Program-made: the position numbers and the translations under genes
Origin: Monodelphis domestica
Lineage: Eukaryota > Chordata > Mammalia > Didelphimorphia > Didelphidae
DNA: 64,000 nt
Assembly (NCBI RefSeq): GCF_027887165.1
Contig: NC_077233.1
Location: 223,683,178-223,747,177, forward strand
Direction: 5' to 3'
The notes under the pieces: generated by a model
Database searches by the model: none
What the model was told of the DNA's origin: nothing
The model's input: the letters and a program-made list of their open reading frames with translations, nothing else
Shown here: positions 59,253-64,000 of the stretch, one piece after another
How positions within the stretch are numbered: the first letter of the stretch is position 1
How the letters are laid out: each line of letters opens with the position of its first letter

Positions 59253-59454
59253 ATGACAAAGAGATCTAGCCCTACATCTTGTTCCTCATTCCCCACAAAC
59301 ATTCATGTTTCAGGCAAGCTTTGGCCTAAATCGGGATTTTTAACCTTTATTGTGTCATGAACTTCTTTGGCAGCCTGTTGAAGTCTATGGCCCTCTTCTC
59401 ATAGGAGCCATTTCCCCAACTGAACCATGGTAAAAAAGATACAGACAGTTTTTG

Positions 59455-59535
59455 AATGAAGAAAAATGCTCTAAATCGTTATTGATTAGTGAAATGCAAA
59501 TCAAAACATCTCAGAGATATTATCTCAGGATAAGG
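59455..59535 (+). mobile_element. Small L1 ORF2 fragment
   Basis: The phrase 'gctctaaatcgttattgatt' followed by 'agtgaaatgcaaatcaaaac' is L1 ORF2 C-terminal sequence, as at 12900 and 25410. Confidence 0.65.
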
Positions 59536-59799
59536 TTTTCAGATAACTGAAGAAAATGCTAAATTGCAGGGGGTTTTCCCATCCAAGTTCATAAACCCTC
59601 TACGTTACAATCTATCTATGGATCTCAGATTAAGAATCCTTGGTCTACAAGAACTCTAAGGCCCCTTTCAGCCCTAAGAGCCTATGAGTCTAAGATGACA
59701 AGACTGTAATACCTTAATTCTTACAACAATTGTACATTGGAGTAGTTCTGTGAGAATTGAAATTTTAGCAATCAAATTTCCTTATAAAAACTCAAGGGT

Positions 59800-59955
59800 T
59801 ATTGCACTGGACAAAATGACAAAACTAAAGAATCCAGATAATCATGGAAAGACCTTTACAAATGGATGCATAGTAATATAAGCAGAACTAGGAAAATAAT
59901 ATACACAACAATTATGACAATTTAATTCAAAAGAACCCCCCCAAAATTAAAATTG
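59800..59955 (+). mobile_element. Old L1 3' region fragment
   Basis: The words 'catggaaagacctttacaaa' and 'taagcagaactaggaaaata' match the 3' part of older L1 copies. Confidence 0.5.
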
Positions 59956-59971
59956 AATTCAGTGAATCTTT

Positions 59972-60162
59972 TTTTAAACCCTTACCTTAGAATCAATATT
60001 GTGTATTGGCACTAAGGCAAAAGAGCAGTAAGGGCTAGGCAATAGGATGAAGTGACTTGTCCAGATTCACACAGCTAGGAAGTATCTGAGGTCAGATTTG
60101 AACCCAGGACCTCCCCTCTCAAGGCCTGGCTTTCAACCACTGAGACACCCAAACTTTTAGTG
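59972..60162 (-). mobile_element. Short tRNA-derived SINE
   Basis: In reverse orientation: 'taccttagaatcaatattgt', 'agtaagggctaggcaatagg', 'gaacccaggacctcccctct'. Confidence 0.88.
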
Positions 60163-60319
60163 ACTAAGCTTAGCCCCAAAGAAGAAATATGAGATTGTAC
60201 CTCTTCCCCTTTATTGAAGGGGTAGAGGATGGGATGTAACATTGCATATATTGCAAAATGATTATTCAGTAAGCATATGTTTAGCACCTACTATGTGCCA
60301 GACTTGAATGATGTGTTGG

Positions 60320-61400
60320 TTAGTTTACTGAACCCCTCTCCCCCTTTTTAAATTCTTTATAATAAGGGATAGCTCTTAGTGGTAGGGTAGGGATAGAGAA
60401 TACATTTCAAAATAAAGATGATGTAAGAACAAAAATATCAATACTTTTTTAAGTGGGTAAAAACCCCTCACAAAGAGACTTTCCTTTTTCAAGGAACCTA
60501 GAAGTAAACTCTTTAGGACAACAAAGAGAGAACCTTATTAACATGTGAAAAAATCACCTCACTGCCCTCCCCCCAATTTTCCTAAATTTTTATTTTCAAA
60601 TGTTGGGTTTCCTTAAATTGCTTTTTCTAAGAAAAATAAAAATATTTCCACATCTCTTTTAACTTGATTTTCCACAGCTCCTCAGACAAATGGGACTTAC
60701 AAGACAGTCCAGACTAAATCAGTTTATCATTCTCAAGAGATGTCACGTGTAGGATTCTTCTTGTTCCTCTTGAAATTCATTTGAATTAATGATACAAAAA
60801 GCAAGAATAAAGAAGATATAGCAAAATTTTGCTTGTGTTCATTTTTTTAAGCAGCAAAGCAAGTGTTAGAATGTTCCCTAAATACTTGTGGCTCAGCTCA
60901 TGTTAACACCAGAAAACATAGGAGAAGGCAATTAGCATCTGGCATTTCTTTCTTGGCCAGCAATTGTATGTGCATCGAGTTTAGAAGCCAAACACTGCAT
61001 TAAGGACGGATGAGATCCAAATCACTCTTTATATAGCTCCCCAGTCTAGTGTGATGAATAACCAAAGACAAAAACGAGGCAAGAATTGTAAACACATATA
61101 ATATAAAGTATACATTTCTGATCAGTGAGCTCCCTTCTTTTCATTGCATTGGGAGCCAATATCATCTTACTGCTGTTCTGATCCCTTCAGATAAGTAAGT
61201 CACTTCTCTAGGAAAGGAAAATATTTAGATTTGTGCCAACATCATTGTATATAAGTGGGAGATGATGGGGGAGCCAGAGATGTCAATCAAATGGCTTTGT
61301 GATTTGAGTCATTGTTAGAAATAAAAGATTGTGTGAATAAGTTCAGAGTGAAATTGACCTAGTGCTTTAAAATAAATTAATCTTCTAAGAAGTCTTCCTG
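60320..61400. other. Repeat-poor unassigned block
   Basis: About 1.1 kb with no recognised repeat or gene, AT-rich, with a few mixed-composition stretches near 60900-61050. Confidence 0.35.
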
Positions 61401-61417
61401 GTGGGATTGAATTTTCT

Positions 61418-61612
61418 TTTTTTTTTTAAACCCTCACCTTCCACCTTAGAATCAATAATGTATATTGATTCAATAAGAGCTAGGCAATAGGGATTAAGTG
61501 AGTGCCCAGAGTCACATAGCTTGGAAGTGTCTGAATCCAAATTGGAACCCAGGACCTCCCATCTCTAGGCCTGGCTCTCAATCTACTGAGCTCCCTAGCT
61601 GCCCCTGAATTA
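61418..61612 (-). mobile_element. Short tRNA-derived SINE
   Basis: In reverse orientation: 'caccttagaatcaataatgt', 'gagctaggcaatagggatta', 'caggacctcccatctctagg', ending 'gagctccctagctgcccc'. The words tgaattttct and tgaattaattttct flank it. Confidence 0.88.
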
Positions 61613-61875
61613 ATTTTCTTAGGGAAAAAAATAGTGCTATACATGAAATAAAAGCCTACACTTGTCTATTTCTTAAATTTTGCTCTTTGTATTACTTGAT
61701 ATACATTGTTTTTCTTTGCATGTTCTTCACATTTCCTATGAGGAGTATGCAGTGAGCCAATTATTTGGGATTCTTCCAAGCCTATTCAGTTGTTAAATTT
61801 TCAATGTGAGCATTTACATCTAGGAAATCCCCAAACAACTACACATTAGGACTTGATTGATTATTTGGTTCATTG

Positions 61876-61980
61876 TCCAGATTTAAGAAAGTGATAAAGA
61901 AAATGTTAATGCTGAAGATTAAACTTTAAAATGTATTATGCAGTTTCTGAAAGGTGGTTGTCAAGCATTTATCAGCATAG
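61876..61980 (+). repeat. Unnamed dispersed repeat, copy C
   Basis: The uninterrupted copy: 'ccagatttaagaaagtgata', 'agaaaatgttaatgctgaag', 'attaaacttt', 'ggtggttgtcaagcatttat'. Compare 15404 and 52973. Confidence 0.6.
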
Positions 61981-62244
61981 CTCTGTACTTACCTTTCTGT
62001 GCACTCTTTCTTCTCTCTTTTCTTTCCTTCAATCCTTTTTTAATCCATATTGACTAGCACAAAGAGGTGCTTGTTAATGTTTGTTGAAATGAGGTAGAAC
62101 AACTAGTTTACTCCTTTTCAGTTTTCTCCATACCCATCTTAAACTGCCATTTATTCATCCCAGCAGTTTAAGTGGCTGAAAAGGATTCAAATTCAGTTCT
62201 TACTGACTCCAAGTCCAGTATCCTATCAAATATGATCGACTTCT

Positions 62245-63349
62245 TTTTTTAAAATTTTATTTAAGTAGATGATTTAGAATAATTTCCCATGCTTATAAGA
62301 CCCATGTTCCTTCCCTCCCCTCCCTCTACCCCGCTCCCATATATGACACACAATTCCACTGGGTTTAACATGTGCCATTGATCAAGACCCATTTCCTTAT
62401 TAGTAGTATTTGCACGAGGGTGATCTTTTAGAGTCCACTTTTCCCCACCAAACCATGTGATCAAGTGATTGTTTTTCTTCTGTGTTTCTTTTCCCACAGT
62501 TCTTCCTCTGGATGTAGATAGCACTCTTTCTCATATGCCCCTCCAAATAGTTCTGGATCATTGCATTGCTACTACTAGAGAAGTCCATTACATTTGAATT
62601 TACCACAGTGCATCAGTCTCTGTGTACAATGTTCTCCTGGTTCTGCTTCTTTCACTCTGCATCAATTCCTGGAGGTCATTCCAGTTCACATGGAATTCCT
62701 CCAGTTTATTATTCCTTTGAGCACAATAGTATTCCATCACCAATATTTGTTCAGCCATTCCCCAATTGAAGGGCATCCCCTCATTTTCCAATTTTTGTCA
62801 CCACGAAGTACGCTGCTATGAATATTCTTATACAAGTATTTTTCCTTATTATCTCTTTGGGGTTTAAACCCAGCAGTGCTATGCTGGATCAAAGGGAAGA
62901 TAGTCTTTTAGCGTCCTTTGGGCATAGTTCCAAATTGCCTTCCAGAATGTCTGGATCAGTTCACAACTCCACCAACAATGCATTAATGTCCCAACTTTGC
63001 CACATCCCTTCCAACATTCATTACTTTCCTTTGCTGTCATGTTGGCCAATCTGCTAGGTGTGAGGTGATATTTCAGAGTAGTTTTGATTTGCATTTCTCT
63101 GATTATAAGAGATTTAGAACATTTTTTTTCATGTGGTTATTAATAGTTTTGATTTCTTTATTTGAAAATTGTGTATTCATGTTCCTTGCCCATTTATCAA
63201 CTGGGGAATGGCTTGATTTTTTGTATAATTGATTTAGTTCCTTATAAATTTGAGTGATTAGACCTTTGTCAGAGGTTTTTGTTATAAAGATTTTTTTCTC
63301 AATTTGTTGCTTCCCTTCTAATTTTAACTGCATTGGTTTTGTTTGTAAG
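62245..63349 (-). mobile_element. 5'-truncated L1 (1.1 kb) with target-site duplication
   Basis: The element runs from its 3' end at 62245 (T-rich on the plus strand) back to the ORF2 C-terminal region at 63349. Minus-strand pieces carry MENEGMPFNWGMAEQI and [17 protein letters not shown]. The duplication is tatgatcGacttct (62231-62244) and tatgatcTacttct (63350-63363). It is fairly little diverged from the L1 at 7125. Confidence 0.92.
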
Positions 63350-63381
63350 TATGATCTACTTCTCTAAATAAGAGCTCTAAG

Positions 63382-63410
63382 GTGCTTGCTTTGGCAGCAC
63401 ATATACTAAA
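63382..63410 (+). pseudogene. U6 snRNA 5' fragment, tailless retropseudogene
   Basis: These 29 nt match U6 snRNA nucleotides 1-29 with two C-to-T differences (gtgcTtgcttTggcagcac then atatactaaa). The match stops there; there is no A tail. A perfect 19-bp direct repeat, ctaaataagagctctaagg, lies at 63364-63382 and 63406-63424, overlapping the U6 ends by 1 and 5 bases. It is a 3'-truncated retroposed copy and cannot give U6 RNA. Confidence 0.85.
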
Positions 63411-63429
63411 TAAGAGCTCTAAGGAATTT

Positions 63430-64000
63430 TTTTTATACCTGAAGTCAAATAAAAGATTGGTGACAGTGTAACTAGTGAATATGAGAAAAAGACACATGAA
63501 ACATTTGGTGATTCTACTTAGCTGCTTGGATATTTTGAGTTTCATATGATCCTGATTCCTAGAGGCAAGATTCCCTCTATGGAGAGAAAAATCTTCAAAA
63601 CTCCAAGACTTAGAACTGGCAGATTCTTTTCCTTGTGGAAAAAAAAGAAGCTAATGGTTTTTCCATTAATTTTATACTAGGTTTAGAGTGGCTTCTTTCA
63701 GTCAGTGAGTCAATCAGCATTTATTAAGCATCTCCTTTGTGTTGTAATATTTGGCTAGAAAGGGAACACACACACACAGGGGAAATGGAGGGAGAGAGAG
63801 AAAGAGTTGAGAGAATGGAGAAAGGGAAGATTAACCTTCCCCTCTCTTCCTTTTGGGGAAGGTAACCTAGTTTTGTCTCCCTGAGGGAAGGAGTATGTCT
63901 CCTCAGAGAATAACGCTAGGAGGTGGAGGTAAAGAACTAGAAAGGAAAGCTTTGGTAAGATGACACACTACCTCCCCTTTTTGGTCCCAGCTATTGTTGA
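63430..64000. other. Unassigned sequence with short CA and GA runs
   Basis: An L2-like end lies at 63695-63745 ('cagcatttattaagcatctc'). Short CA and GA runs follow at 63765-63810. No gene is supported. Confidence 0.4.

Noticed and set aside
62245-63424. U6-L1 chimera made by template switching
   Set aside because: The U6 piece is outside the L1's duplication, has its own 19-bp repeat and is in the opposite orientation, so two separate insertions fit better.

Overview
The window looks like intergenic to gene-flanking DNA from a marsupial (opossum- or dasyurid-like). It is AT-rich and dominated by retrotransposon relics of marsupial type: L1 copies of several ages, tRNA-derived SINEs that begin near 'gcagctaggtggc' and end in an RTE-like tail, a shorter SINE ending near 'gaaggtaag', many old MIR/CORE-SINE copies, L2 and CR1/L3 LINE fragments, an RTE-associated repeat, solo LTRs and hAT non-autonomous elements. 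No bacterial-type genes, CRISPR arrays or operons are present.

One host gene can be supported: a three-exon forkhead transcription factor on the minus strand (41471-43215). I assign it to FOXL3, the FOXL2-related germ-cell forkhead. Both introns have consensus GT...AG ends, the reading frame is intact, and the predicted protein has 252 residues with a complete forkhead domain, a run of seven arginines and a C-terminal FSIDYILS (eh1-like) motif. It sits in the most repeat-poor part of the window (about 38.3-44.4 kb).

Layout: 0-7 kb holds unassigned DNA, an ancient L1, an L2 3' end interrupted by a 95-bp insert, a large GGAA microsatellite and SINEs. 7.1-13.8 kb is one full-length but decayed L1 with target-site duplications. 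14-21 kb holds two related solo LTRs, SINEs and MIRs. 21-30 kb holds an L1 with a 5' inversion, an ancient L1 with a nested SINE, and a 2.5-kb 5'-truncated L1. 30-36.7 kb holds three more LTRs, one of which split a SINE, and a CR1/L3 LINE broken up by younger repeats. 37.4-37.6 kb is a hAT copy. 38.3-44 kb is the FOXL3 region. 44-64 kb is SINE- and MIR-rich with an L2 reverse-transcriptase fossil, a complete hAT element with an 8-bp duplication (50.0-50.5 kb), microsatellites, a 1.1-kb L1 and a 5' fragment of U6 snRNA flanked by a 19-bp duplication.

Beyond FOXL3 the most notable items are the tailless U6 fragment, a roughly 110-bp dispersed repeat seen three times that I cannot name, and the insertion chronology recorded by nested elements. 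All family assignments were made by eye; repeat boundaries given as round numbers are approximate.
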